Of a DNA stretch of 64,000 nt, positions 51,020 through 59,900 are shown one piece after another; within the stretch, counting starts at the first letter, position 1; each line of letters begins with the position of its first letter. The notes beneath the pieces are model-generated. The model made no database searches. It was given only the letters and a program-made list of their open reading frames with translations, and was not told the origin of the DNA. Source of the stretch: Phalacrocorax aristotelis (taxonomy: Eukaryota; Chordata; Aves; Suliformes; Phalacrocoracidae); NCBI RefSeq assembly GCF_949628215.1, contig NC_134279.1:81027330-81091329 (forward strand). Reading direction: 5' to 3'. A program made the translations under genes and the position numbers.

Positions 51020-51520
51020 TAAGGGAGGAGGCGGCACGAACAGAGGCAGCGCGTCGCTTGCCTTCATGCGTTATCACGGCCCGCTGCGCCCTCACGCCGC
51101 CAGCCGTCGCTCGGGCAAGGAAAGGGAGACGTTTCCTTCCATTTCTGTGCCCTAAAAGGAAGCGGAGTTTCCTCTGGGGCCAAGGCCGAAGGCTGCGTGG
51201 GCGGCCGGCGGTGCTCCCCTCCGCCAGCCGTGGCTGTGGGGTGCCGAGGGCCGCCCGCGCAGGAGGAGCGCGTTTGCTTCCCGAATTCACCCCACCGGCT
51301 GCCGGCGGTAGGTCCCCGCGGGGCCCCGGCTCGATGGTCTCTTCGTCGACGCCACGAGGCCCAGCTCCGGCGGATCCGGGCAAATCCCTCCCGCTCGAGG
51401 TGGGGATTCCCACAGTGGGAATAAAGCCTCGCTCGGTGAAACACCCCCCAAGCCTTGCGAGGAGCCCCGGAGAGGTGGCGGCGAGTCGCTGCCCCGCCAG
51501 GGATCCCCAGCTCCCGACAT
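51020..51520. promoter_or_regulatory. CpG island upstream of the main promoter
   Basis: CpG dinucleotides are dense throughout (for example GCGTCGCTTG, GCGGCCGGCGG, CGTCGACGCC). Open frames on both strands are a consequence of GC richness. It may be an alternative or divergent promoter, or the shore of the next island. No TATA box or clear initiator is seen. Confidence 0.55.
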
Positions 51521-51689
51521 CTCGCTCCTCCCGCCCACCCCATTCGTCTTCTAAGGGTGGGAAGAGAAAATGCGTTGTCCTCAGGGACAAGGAGAGCGTG
51601 TCCCAACGGGGTGACGCCATCCTCGTGCTCGGGGTGACGTCTTTTCTCTCGCAAGTGATGTCAAGTCCCCAGGGATGGGGATGGGGGCA
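51521..51689. other. Spacer between CpG island and C-rich block
   Basis: Short GC-rich stretch with a CRE-like half (GGGGTGACGTC, 51631-51641). No gene is seen. Confidence 0.35.
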
Positions 51690-52220
51690 GGGATGGGTCC
51701 TTCTGTCCCCTGTGCAGACGGCTGGGTGGGGTGCTGGCGGAGCTGCGTGGCCCCCCCAGTGCCACCTCCCCCCAGTGCCACCCCTCAGCCCCGCCGCCAC
51801 ACTGTCCCCGCTGCTGCCACCCTTCCACGCTCCTTGTCACCGCTGCCATCCCCACTCCCCGTCGCCAACCAAGGCCACCCCCGGCCCTGTCCCTACTGCT
51901 ACCTCCCTTTCCCACTGCCACGTCTCCAGTGTCACCTCCTGTCCCCACAGCCCCTGTCCCCACAGTCACCTCATGTCCCCAATACATCATCCACACACCA
52001 TGTCCCCACTGCCACCTCCTGTCCCCAGGGTACCTGTCACTTCCCCAGTGCCACCTTGTCCCCATGTCCCTGCCCCTGTCCCCATGTCCCCCCATCCCCA
52101 TGTTCCCCCATCCCCATGTCCCCTCACCCCCATGTCCCCTCGCCCCCACATCCCTCTGTCCCCATGTCCTCCATGTCCCCCCATCCCCCATGTCGCCCTG
52201 TCCCCACTGTCACCCCTCCC
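51690..52220 (+). repeat. C-rich TGTCCCC-type degenerate repeat block
   Basis: About 500 bp of irregular tandem words built on GTCCCC, CCACTGCCACC and CCCCATGTCC. It is most regular at about 52060-52200, where CCCCATGTCC recurs with small changes. The plus strand is almost free of G runs and the minus strand is strongly G-rich. A 399-codon plus frame runs through it and is a low-complexity artefact. The block ends just before the CpG-island promoter. Confidence 0.85.
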
Positions 52221-52290
52221 CCCCCGCAACGGCACCTCGGCCCCGCCCCCACCCTGAAGCCCCGCCCCCGTCCCGCCTCGAGACGGGCCA

Positions 52291-52302
52291 CGCGCAGGCG
52301 CA
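52291..52302 (+). promoter_or_regulatory. NRF1-like site
   Basis: CGCGCAGGCGCA matches the palindromic GCGCANGCGC core recognised by NRF1, a common activator of CpG-island promoters. It sits between the upstream GC boxes and the first ATG, where a transcription start is expected. Binding is inferred from the motif only. Confidence 0.5.
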
Positions 52303-52435
52303 ATGCGGCGGGTGAAGCGGCGGTGCGGTGCCCGGCGCCGGGCGGGGGCGGGGCGGGGGGCGGGGCCGGCTCCATCCGGGTCCCTCCCCGCCGCCGGGCA
52401 GTGCGGGCGGCGCGAGCCTCGGCGGGACGGTGCGG
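52303..52435 (+). other. Candidate first exon ending in a strong donor
   Basis: The splice donor CGG/GTGAGT falls at 52435/52436 with near-consensus bases. The 5' boundary is not determined, and 52303 is used only because an ATG lies there. That ATG opens a frame starting MRRVKRRCGARRRAGAG that would pass through the donor in phase 1 (44 codons plus one base). The peptide is Arg/Gly/Ala-rich, as any translation of such sequence would be, so the exon is more likely to be 5' untranslated, with the ATG as an upstream start. The next exon is not identified and probably lies beyond 64 kb. Confidence 0.5.
52340..52365 (+). promoter_or_regulatory. G-quadruplex-capable GC-box run
   Basis: Five consecutive G runs (3, 5, 4, 6 and 4 Gs) separated by single C bases. 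They satisfy the usual four-run G-quadruplex pattern and also form overlapping Sp1-type GC boxes. The run lies inside the candidate first exon, on the non-template strand for plus-strand transcription. Confidence 0.6.
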
Positions 52436-52530
52436 GTGAGTGCGGAGCGGGAGGGGAGGGGCGGGAGGGAGCCCCCTGGGGGGCCGGAGGTCCGGGTGGC
52501 CTCCCCGCGCCCCCTCGGGGGCCTGCCTCT

Positions 52531-52809
52531 GTGGGGCAGGGTCGGTCCTGTGCCCTCGTCAGTGGGGCAGGGCCCTCCTTGTGCCTGCTTCTGTGGGGTA
52601 GGGCCTTCCTCCAGCACCCCCGTGGGGTAGGGCCCTTCCTTGTGCACTGCTCTGTGGGGCAGGGGCTCCCTCCCTATGCACTGCTTGAGGGGGCAGGACC
52701 CCTTCTTCAGCAACCCTGTGGGGCAGAGCCCTCCCTGCGCTCGGCTCTATGGGGCAGGGCCCCTCCTCCAGCACCCCCTTGGGGCAGAGACCCCCACAGG
52801 GTGACGGGG
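52531..52809 (+). repeat. Minisatellite, about 31-bp unit, nine copies
   Basis: A GTGGGGCAGGG-type core recurs at 52531, 52562, 52592, 52622, 52653, 52687, 52718, 52749 and 52779, giving spacings of 31, 30, 30, 31, 34, 31, 31 and 30. Between the cores are CCTTCCTTGTGCACTGCTCT-like stretches. The copies are degenerate (about 70-90% alike by eye). The array starts roughly 95 bp after the splice donor, so it would lie at the start of intron 1, with G runs on the non-template strand. Confidence 0.92.
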
Positions 52810-53519
52810 CTGTGCTTTTGGGGTGGCTCCCAGCCCTGTGGGGGTGCCACAGGGTCCCCACTTGGGGGGCAGCGGAGGCTGGGCTGTGGTCTGGGACCAC
52901 ATCGCCCGGGAGTGACAGAGCAGGGGGCTGGGGCGGCACAGAGGGACAGGGGACTTGTCCTCACCCTGCCCGCACCCCCTTTCCCAGCACGAGCTCCTGG
53001 GGTCCCCCCCCACACTGGGCTCGGGGTCCCTGGGTCACCCCATTCCCAGTAGTGCCAGTTTGGATGCAGGCACGTCCCTTTGCTTTCCTGGGGCCAAAAC
53101 AGGACGCTGCGGGTTTCTTTGGCTTAAAAAAAAAAAAGAAAGAAAAAAAACCACCCAGAAATGGGAAAAGCTGTGTTTTGGAGTTAAACGGGGTGGCTGT
53201 TCCTGCGGTTACAGGCACGTACGAGCCCTCCCAGCATCCGCCGCTGCGCCGGGTTTGGCCAGGGCCGCACACGGGTCCCATGGGATGGAAAACCGATGGG
53301 TAAAAATGCACCTCCTGGGCTTTTGGGGGTGGTTTTTCTTTAGTTTAGCCTGTCTTTGTTTCAGTCCGGGTGCATGGAGAGGAGCATCTTGGTGGGTCCC
53401 GCCACCCCACGCACCTCCGAGCGGTGCCGGGTCCTTCGGATGTGCCAGCGTGTGCGTCTGGGGGTTGTTTCGCCCCCTCCCTCGCTCATCCTTGGCAGGA
53501 GGTTTGGATGACATCTCGC
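52810..53519. other. Putative intron 1, proximal part
   Basis: No exon is recognised. Open frames (for example 52955-53542 plus) cross an A-rich tract near 53127-53150, read as a Lys run, and are not credible coding sequence. Confidence 0.4.
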
Positions 53520-53770
53520 TCTGGCACGCTCCTCGCCTTTGATCTCCGGTTTCCTGCCATGTATAACGTGTTCGGCAACATGCGAACCCGGCTCCGCGGC
53601 TGCCGGGGAGGGCGATGCGGGTGCCTCCTCGCCCCAGTTTTCCCCGGCCGGCTCCTGCCGACAGCTCCCGGCTTCCCTTTGTCTCGGCTGCCGCCAGGAC
53701 GGGCTCTCCCAGCCTGAGGATGCTCCGAGCGGAGCAAAGCCAAGCCCAAACCCCCGCCCCGTGCCTTTGT
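53520..53770. promoter_or_regulatory. Intronic CpG-rich segment
   Basis: Dense CpG (GGCTCCGCGGCTGCCGGGGA, CCCCGGCCGGCTCCTGCCGA). No promoter elements beyond GC content are recognised. Confidence 0.4.
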
Positions 53771-54889
53771 TTCCAGCCATTCGCAGGCTCAGCTGATTTC
53801 ATGCAGCGTTTTGTGCGCCTGGGGAAGCTAAACCAACTACCCATGTCTCTTTCTTTTTTTAATTTATTTTTCTGGGTTATTTTGGGTGATTTAGTTTGCA
53901 GGGAACGTATCCCAGCTGCAGGCTGCGCCGGAGGGATGCAGCACCTTCCTAGAAACGGGGTGAATTAGCCAGGAGTGTAACCGGAGTGTCTCATGGTTGT
54001 CCTCTCCTGTCCTTCTCGGGTGAGCAGGGCCGTAAGCTCCCAGCGCCGCGCACTGAGTTCGGGGGTCGCCAGCCCTTCCCCTTGCTCACAGGAGGAGAAG
54101 TTCGCCCCTGGTTTGCACCACCTGCGGCCGCCGGCGGCTTTCAGGCCGGTGAGGACAGAGGAAGGGGAACCAAACCCAGGTCTGGGCTTAGACCCGGCTG
54201 CTTTTAGGCTGAAATAAGCCTTTTTTCTTTACGCTTGACTTGCGAGGAAGCAAAATACAAGTTTCAATATTATTGTTATTATAATTATTATTATTATTTT
54301 AGATTCCTATCGTTTCAGTTCCCGTGGGCGTTCGGTTCGATGGCGTAGACTGTAGCCTGAATTCATATTAACACGTCTGGTTTGTGACGGGTGTAAACAG
54401 AGCTGCCTTGAGCGTGTCAAACGGCCCCTGAGTAAATCAGGTTATTTGCTCTATTACTTTATTCATACAGGTTAGGTGCTTCAGCTGATGGAGCTGGAGT
54501 GCTGTACCATCTGGAGCAAAAATTAAATACAAATTTGGCCCCTGGCCCGGAAAAATAATAAGCTTTTTGCCTCCAGTAACTGGCGGCGGAAGAATATAGC
54601 CCCCAACGGAAGAAATGCTTGGGGGCAACGTGGAAGGAACCCAAAATGCACTCACTGAGGTATTTAAAAAAGGAAAAAACTAGAAGAAGGGAAAGAAATC
54701 CTGCCAGGGCCGCATGCCGAGGGCAGCCGGGAGGGGTGGGATGGTGCCTGCGGGTGAGGGTCCTGCGTGGCTTCGTGCTCAGGGCCCGTGTCCCCCCGGG
54801 GGGATCCCCTGTGGGTGGCGGTGGCTCGCAGGCCATCAGCTCATAGCCATAAAACCCCACCTGGCTGTGGCAAGGGTGGAGAGAGGCAG
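53771..54889. other. Putative intron with AT-rich islands
   Basis: No exon is recognised. An AT-rich block (54220-54660) interrupts the GC-rich surroundings and contains a (TTA)n run and TATTACTTTATTCATACAGG. Such contrasting blocks near CpG islands are often conserved non-coding elements, but this needs alignment. Confidence 0.4.
54265..54299 (+). repeat. (TTA)n-like AT-rich simple repeat
   Basis: Irregular run of ATT/TTA trinucleotides (ATTATTGTTATTATAATTAT and following). Short and imperfect. Confidence 0.75.
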
Positions 54890-55575
54890 GCCTGGGTGCG
54901 CTCCTCTCCTCCTCCCGCCGGCACCGCGACCTACAGCGCTTCTGCCGCAGGACGGCGGGGCTCAGCGCGGCCGAGACGGTCTCCTCGCCCACCCGGTTCC
55001 CCTGCAAACCCAGGCAGCCCCGGGGCCGGCGGGGGAGCTGCGGGCGCTTCTGGTGGTCTTTGACCACCTGGGAACCGTAGGCGCCGGAGCCTGGAGGGTC
55101 TTGGGTTTGAAGCTTCCCCTGGCCTTGGGGCGTCTGGGCCTGGGCTGCGGTTGGTGTCGCGAAGCTGGGCTTCTCTTTATTTTCACTCCCTGTCATCACC
55201 ATGAAGGTGAGCGTTGCTGACGTGAGGGAACGTCCGTCTCGCGCAGACTGTCCCTCCCCTGGCCCTGAAGCCGCCCAGACTTTGTGTCGGGAGCGGCCGC
55301 CCTGCCCGCATCCCCGCCCTGACTGACAGCACCTCGGAATGACATCAGCAATGATGTGATGTGGGGCTTATTTACGAGAGACCTCAGCCCTCGCCTGGCC
55401 CCGGTGCTGCCTTTCGCTTGGGCGCAAAACGCGGACGATCCCGTCCGAAACGCGCCGAAGGAGAGGGCGCAAAACCTGGGCGGCTCCGCCGAAGCGATGG
55501 GCCGAGGGGATTCGCTTCCTGGCCTGAGGAGCGGGGAAACGGCGCGGGGGCTGGAGCCGTACCTGCTTCCCCCAC
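54890..55575. promoter_or_regulatory. Intronic CpG island
   Basis: CpG-dense over nearly 700 bp, strongest at 54915-55040 and 55400-55560 (GGGCGCAAAACGCGGACGAT, GGGCGGCTCCGCCGAAGCGA). A CpG-poorer stretch with two ATGATGT-like words lies around 55335-55360. An independent promoter or enhancer is possible. No TATA box, and no donor was noticed within it. Confidence 0.5.
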
Positions 55576-55708
55576 CCCGGCGTGCAGGGAGAGATGACAC
55601 GGGCCATCCGTATCGTTTTTCTCCCTCTATGGCACAATTAATTTCCATCAAAACAAAAATAAAAGAAACCTAAACAGTTCCAACCGCGTGCTGAGGGCTC
55701 CCGTGTCC

Positions 55709-55725
55709 CATTAATGAGCTGATTA
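55709..55725 (+). promoter_or_regulatory. Paired homeodomain-type half-sites
   Basis: CATTAATGAGCTGATTAC contains ATTAAT and TGATTA, two TAAT-type cores (one on each strand) within 17 bases, between two CpG islands. This pattern suits homeodomain factors but is common by chance in AT-rich words. Confidence 0.25.
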
Positions 55726-55739
55726 CGGTGCCAGTGGGA

Positions 55740-56130
55740 TGTCGGCGGGAGGAAGGAGCAGCCACCCGAAGCACCTCGGAAGGATGCCAGCAGCAGCCTC
55801 GGCGGCGAGGATGGAGCGGCCGTGGAGCCCCCCAAGGCGGGAGAGGGGAAAAGCCACCCTCAGGGAGGCCGGCCGGCCTCGCTGCTCCCAGAGAAGGGGA
55901 AAAAGCCTCAGCGCCGATGCATGGATGGGCAGTAGGAGCCTGGTGCCAGAACCCACGGACCAAATTAGCCGTGAGCAGCTGCCTCGGTGTAGCCAAAGGC
56001 TCGCGAAGTCTCGGGTTGCTCCGACGCCGGAGCTAAAACTGGATCGGCCTTCGGAAAAAGCGGGCAAGACGCCGAGGAGCAGGAGGAGGAGGAGCGAGGG
56101 CCGGGCTGTGGGAAGCCCAGGCAGGGAAGT
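55740..56130. promoter_or_regulatory. Intronic CpG-rich segment
   Basis: CpG-rich with purine bias (CGGCGGCGAGGATGGAGCGG, GGCCGGCCGGCCTCG). The overlapping open frames on both strands reflect composition. No clear core promoter is seen. Confidence 0.4.
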
Positions 56131-56437
56131 CCTTCAACCGGTTGCTTTTTCTCCTCCAGCTGCAGCACCGTGAGTGCAAGAAGCAAGCAGGAAAAACTTC
56201 TCCTGGTCTATTTTTTGTTACCCCTGTGGAGGATTAGCCTGGCTGCTGATACAGCTTTTAACTCGCCAAGTGCCTTGGAGGGAACCAGGCCAGGAGGGCG
56301 TTAGCAAGAGAGAAACTGAAAGTGCCGAGCGCCCTATACCAGCCCAGGGCTCCGCTCAGGGCCGTTATTGCTCTCCCTGTCTGCAAACAGCCAGGGGATT
56401 TCCCAGCGTCTTGGCTTGGAGGAGTGTCCAAGGGAAA

Positions 56438-56530
56438 ATATAAGAGCTCCGGGGCTGCGCAGATTCCTGTCCGCAGGAGGTTTCGGTTCTTCGGCTGGAC
56501 AGTTTGAAGGCAGGAGGAGCAGCCCAGCAG
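56438..56530 (+). promoter_or_regulatory. TATA-like promoter with short exon and donor
   Basis: A TATA-like word (AATATAAGAG, with TATAAG at 56439-56444) is followed after about 30 bp by a GC-richer segment that ends in a consensus donor, CCCAGCAG/GTAAGA, at 56530/56531. This is the order expected of an alternative first exon of roughly 60 bp (about 56469-56530). The segment has no ATG, so it would be untranslated. The start site is inferred from TATA spacing and no strong initiator fixes it. Confidence 0.35.
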
Positions 56531-57334
56531 GTAAGAAGATTCGTGAAGCCAAATTACCCCTCAAAAGCAAGCGGGAGGAAGCACGGGCCCCCATCTGACG
56601 GCTCCCAGCTAAAATAAATTCCTCCGAGCGTCACGCCTCCCCCCCGACCCAGACTCTTCATGCTTGCAGCCTGCGCGGAATTAAATTGCCGTCGTACCGC
56701 AAGGATCGAATTAAACTTCTCTCCACGCGGAGCTTTGTCGCGAGCAGGCAAATATTTTGCGGTGCTTTAAAGACTCGTTTTTCTATTGTTCTGTATTAAA
56801 AACCCGTCGCCAGACTGGGCTCCCCTGCCCCCCCCTCAGTGATTTCCTGGCTCGTTGGTTGTTAAGGCAGCTGTGGGTTGTTTTTTTTTTTTTTTTCCTT
56901 TGCTTTTAACTGAGAAGTGCCGGATTAAGACCCAAAATCTCGCTCTCTTGGCATCTGAAATAAAAGATGAGGCTTTTGGGGACCCTGGTGGTGGTGGCCA
57001 TCCGAAGTGGGACTGGGTTGTGCAGCGTTGGGTGGTTTTGGGGTGGAATAAATAGAGATAATCTCGCCCGCGAGCTGGCTGGAGCCCGTCCGCTGGCGCT
57101 GGCGTAGGAGGGCTGGCTGTCAGCTGAGCTCTCCACCCCGGCCTTGCTTTGCATCCACACCGAAAAAAAACCAAACCACCAAACCCCCACGTTGTGCTGT
57201 GCGTCGTTCGGGGGTGGCGCTTTGGGAGGAAAAGGAGAAAAAATGGATTGTCTCCTTTGCAGCGGCTTTGCCTGGGAGATGCTGAGTTGTCACGTGCTCC
57301 AGACCAGCCTCGGGGCTTTCCCCTGGCATCTCCT
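56531..57334. other. Putative intron, nothing recognised
   Basis: No exon is recognised. A T17 run (about 56880-56896) is present. The region turns AT-richer at 56600-57060. Confidence 0.4.
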
Positions 57335-57815
57335 GCTCGGGGAGAGGGAACTGCTCGAGCAAGCCCAGCGGAGGGCTACGAAGGTGATCAGGGGCTGGAG
57401 CATCTCCCTTGTGAGGAAAGGCTGAGAGACCTGGGTCTGTTCAGCCCGGAGAAGAGAAGGCTGAGGGCGGATCTCATCAATGCCTATAAATATCTGAAGG
57501 GCGGGTGTCAGGAGGATGGGGCCGGACTCTTTTCAGTGGTGCCCAACGCCAGGCCAAGGGGCCACGGGCACAAGCTGGAACACGGGAAGTTCCACCTGAA
57601 CAGGAGGACAAACCCCTTCCCTGTGCGGGTGCCAGAGCAGGGGCACAGGCTGCCCAGAGAGGCTGTGGGGTCCCTTCCCTGGAGACATTCACCCCCCGCC
57701 TGGACGCGGCCCTGTGCCCCTGCTCTGGGTGTGCCTGCTCCAGCAGGGGGTGGGACGGGGTGAGCTCCAGAGGGCCCTTCCAGCCCCCGCCACTCTGGGA
57801 TTCTGTGATCCCCTG
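57335..57815 (+). mobile_element. CR1 LINE 3' fragment, young-looking
   Basis: About 480 bp from the CR1 3' end. The segment encoding GEGTARASPAEGYEGDQGLEH marks its left part, followed by the same LGLF..EKRRLR.DLINAYKYL block as in the 1.1-2.1 kb copy, the untranslated region, and a terminal GGGATTCTGTGAT. Over the last 420 bp it differs from that copy at only about 17-20 positions plus a one-base gap. The frame 57149-57763 remains open through it but starts in non-CR1 sequence, so it is not a gene. The lack of decay suggests late activity of this subfamily. Confidence 0.94.
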
Positions 57816-59539
57816 TGGCGCCTTTGTCCCGCTTGCATCTCCTGCCTCATCTTCCTCCTCGCGTCTCCCGCCCTGCATCTGCTGCCGGCGAGCAGGAGGA
57901 GCGGGTCAGGGCGGTGAGGCGCGGGGCTGGGATGTGTGGCAGCTGGGTGAGAGGGATGGGGCTGGAGACAAGCCTGGCATCGGGTGGTTTATTCCGGTCC
58001 AGAGGAGCCTTGGATGCTAAAGCCAGGAGTGGGAGTGTTGCAGGGAGTTGGGATTTGGGCTGCTTGGGGATGGCGAGCGCTCTCCCAAAGCCAAGAGAAT
58101 GTTTTTTTCTGGGCCTAAGGAGAAAAAAAAGATCTAGTACCCCATAAAAATGGGCTGGAGAAGAGCGCTTCTGGTGCCATCCCATCAGGTGCCTCTGAAA
58201 GGGGTGTTTTTAAGACAAGCCCTGATGAGGTTGAGTCTTGGTTTAAACTGAGGTTGATATTTCTAAAAGAAACTTGGCTTTCTTTTGTTTTCTATCACAA
58301 GTGGCTTTTCCTCGCCGAAGGACCACCCGAATCCTTTCTCCCTGAAGCCTCCTTTAGGTTTTGATTTATTTTGGCTATTAACGTTTCTCTTGAGAGCCGG
58401 AACGCCAAGCTTAGGAGTGAGCCTTCCCGAAGGGGGTGGCTGCGCTCGGTATAAACGCCAGGTTGCACGTTGCCTGCTTCATCTTCTATATCAAACAATT
58501 CTTTAGCGTCAAGAATTATTCACTGCAGGCGTAGCAGCAGGTGCCACACTGTTTACATGAGTTTTATTTTTCCGCCTTAATAATGTGGGTCCTCGCCCCA
58601 AAGCCGCGCAGATGAAGGTTGCTGCGAAGCTGGGCAAAGCTGGGTTTTGTGTGAATTACCCAATTTGCTGTCTAGAAGTTTGCCCTCTTTTTTACTTACT
58701 ATTAAAATAACGTTTTCCTTAGCCAGTGCAGAACAAATTGCGGAGTTTGGGGTGGTATTTTTTTAGCTGGAGCATCATCCCTGTACAAGTGGGACCCCAA
58801 AAACGGGTCGCAATGCCCCGGCGGGATGCTCACCTGGGACGGGATCCCATCTTTCGGCTGCAGCCGGGCGAGCTGGCTGGGCTCACCCTGGACACTGGCA
58901 TTGCCCCAGACGACCCTTCAGCAGCACTGGGATGGAAATTCCCCCTTTTCCACCCCAAAACCAGCCCCAATGAGGATTTCTGGACGAGGCCACGCTGTGG
59001 GGCAGCCGTCTCCATGGTCTGCTCTCCGCTTTTGTTTACATCTGGTCAAAAACTTCTTAGGTTTACTGGCAAGGGAGTAATTCTAATCCTTTTCAATGAG
59101 ATCAACGGATTAGTGTCTCAGATGCTTATAAAATTGCAAGGATTAGCCGAGGCTTTTTTCCCCCCCCTTTTCTCCCTACACCATGTAACGTCATCGCCGC
59201 TTTTCGAAAGGGGATCTCTGTGCTGTTACCGCGAGCCGAACCGATTCCTAGGAGCCTTTGCGAGCCAAGGTGTTTAAAACCAGTATCTTCATCCTCTCCC
59301 TCGCTCTCGCTGGGTTTTGGTGCAATATTAGGGTTTTTTTTATTTGTTTTCTTTCTTTCCAGCATCCCTGGCACCAACCCGCGGTAGCTGTTCAGCAGAT
59401 ACATTGGGTTTGCGTGGCTTGGCTCCGTTGCAGCACCCGTGCGGGTAAGTAGGGAGCTGACCCAAAAGCTTTCCTTGCTAGAGACTTGCAAAATCCCATA
59501 CTGAGGTGAGGAGATCCTGAAAATGATGTTATTTCATGA
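57816..59539. other. Putative intron, nothing recognised
   Basis: No exon is recognised. The plus frame 58726-59277 (183 codons) has no domain. AT-rich words around 58560-58720 and 59320-59360 (poly-T) alternate with GC-rich ones. Confidence 0.4.
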
Positions 59540-59900
59540 GGTTGCCCCTTATTGCAAAGGGTTCGGGCTCTCGTGGTCCGTCCCCAGAGGGGAACGACGC
59601 TTTTGGGTTGACGGGACGCCCTCGCCCCGGCTGTCGGGAGCGGGATAAGACTCTGTGCGCCCCGCGTTCCAGCATCCCCTTCATTACAACGTGCTGACGC
59701 GATCGCCGACCGGCTCGCAAGGCAAACCACGCAGGGAGCTAACGCAGAGGAGGGTTTAGTTCAAACCCTGGTGCCCTGCGTCCTCCTGCAACGTCGCCCC
59801 GTGCCTTTCCCTGCGGGGTATTTTTATAAACGCCTTTTCTCCCGGGTCGATAGCTGCGCGGGCGCTTGACCTGCGTGAGAGAGGCAATCCCGAGCTGTCG
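59540..59900. promoter_or_regulatory. Intronic CpG island
   Basis: I count by eye roughly 35 CpG in 360 bp, strongest at 59690-59720 (GACGCGATCGCCGACCGGCT). A TTTTTATAAACGCC word at about 59821 is TATA-like but no exon with a donor follows clearly. Possibly a regulatory island of the same gene. Confidence 0.5.

Larger units (their letters stand above)
52225..52520 (+). promoter_or_regulatory. CpG-island promoter (TATA-less)
   Basis: Very high GC and CpG density with several GC boxes of the Sp1/KLF type (GGCCCCGCCCCC at 52239-52250, GCCCCGCCCCCG at 52259-52270, and GGGGCGGGG repeats at 52344-52365). There is also an NRF1-like palindrome. No TATA box is present. A strong splice donor lies about 70 bp past the last GC box. 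Together these are what a housekeeping-type or broad-expression first exon looks like in a bird, and they point to plus-strand transcription. The gene itself cannot be named because no downstream coding exon is recognisable in the window. Confidence 0.7.

Noticed and set aside
51058..52257. Longest open frame in the window, 399 codons, plus strand
   Set aside because: It runs through a CpG island and then the C-rich repeat block. The Pro/Ser/His-rich product is a low-complexity artefact, and the frame ends in the promoter.
57149..57763. 204-codon plus frame
   Set aside because: Its right two thirds is the CR1 copy and its left part is unrelated intronic sequence, so it is a chance fusion.
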